Positions 63,887-64,000 of a stretch of 64,000 bases of DNA are shown in pieces. A program made the position numbers and the translations under genes. The stretch is taken from positions 11,524,612 through 11,588,611 of the forward strand of contig CM030931.1 of NCBI GenBank assembly GCA_018136815.1, in the 5' to 3' direction. Source of the DNA: Isochrysis galbana. Its lineage: Eukaryota > Haptophyta > Isochrysidales > Isochrysidaceae. Position 1 is the first letter of the stretch; every line of letters starts with the position of its first letter. The notes under the pieces were generated by a model. It was not told the DNA's origin. It worked only from the letters and a program-made list of their open reading frames with translations, and did no database searches.

Positions 63887-64000
63887 AAAAAAAAACTTCT
63901 GAAGATTCAGGGCTACTCGCCTACTAGCTATGGGTCACACCTATGCCTTTGCTATCTACATCGCCCTTAACTTCCCTCCCTCCACCTCTTCCCCTGCCCC
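63887..64000. repeat. A-run plus TCTGAAG repeat, copy 4 (runs off window)
   Basis: AAAAAAAAAACTTCTGAAGATTCAGGG in sequence, followed by a CTACATCGCC block and a pyrimidine-rich stretch as at 14889. It is cut by the window end. Confidence 0.55.

Overview
The window is nuclear DNA of a photosynthetic eukaryote with a secondary, chlorophyll a/c-type plastid. A haptophyte alga (coccolithophore or Chrysochromulina-like) fits best. The reasons are two fucoxanthin-chlorophyll-type antenna genes whose N-termini carry a VQA-F cleavage motif of the ASAFAP kind, short introns including one GC-AG intron, GC-rich genes in repeat-dense DNA, and an interstitial TTAGGG-type tract. The species is an inference. 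A dinoflagellate or stramenopile is less likely but not excluded.

Layout. 1-10.8 kb is mostly repeats: the 5' half of a LINE (ORF1 with CCCH-like fingers plus the start of an AP-endonuclease ORF2, minus strand), a LINE ORF2 C-terminal fragment and a hAT remnant. 10.9-12.8 kb is an endosomal-type Na+/H+ exchanger (minus). 13-16.9 kb is repeat-rich and without a gene I can support. 16.95-18.2 kb is a four-exon DJ-1/PARK7 protein (minus). It is divergent from a large low-complexity protein gene (19.5-23.2 kb), and the shared upstream region switches abruptly from polypurine to polypyrimidine. 24-30.9 kb holds an AT-rich island, a second hAT remnant and fragments of Ty3/gypsy and Ty1/copia elements. 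31.0-32.65 kb is a four-exon 6-phosphogluconolactonase (minus) with a C-terminal membrane tail. 33.4-34.9 kb has an unknown 202-residue ORF and a cysteine-motif fragment. 35.4-36.3 kb is a complete short retroposon with a 16-bp target duplication. 36.6-40.0 kb is a head-to-head pair of almost identical antenna genes. 42.3 kb is a small secreted cysteine-rich protein. 45.5-46.1 kb is a partial unknown gene (minus). 46.8-48.2 kb is a beta-carbonic anhydrase. 50.85-51.30 kb is an intact hAT-type MITE. 51.8-53.8 kb is a five-exon 2-oxoglutarate/Fe(II) dioxygenase. 56.8-58.8 kb is a secretory-pathway protein with a glycosyltransferase-like N-half and an FkbM-like C-half (minus). 60.7-63.4 kb is a large unrecognised protein.

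The host genes do not form a pathway. They are ordinary housekeeping genes (light harvesting, carbon acquisition, pentose phosphate pathway, ion exchange, oxidative-stress protein). The most novel signal is in the repeats. A LINE family and its short non-autonomous relatives share a 5' terminus made of two consecutive hairpins, and the first hairpin shows compensatory base changes. Seven such termini lie in this one window. A second theme is long sense-strand pyrimidine tracts just upstream of several genes.

All exon boundaries were placed by eye from splice signals, reading phase and family conservation. No searches were run.
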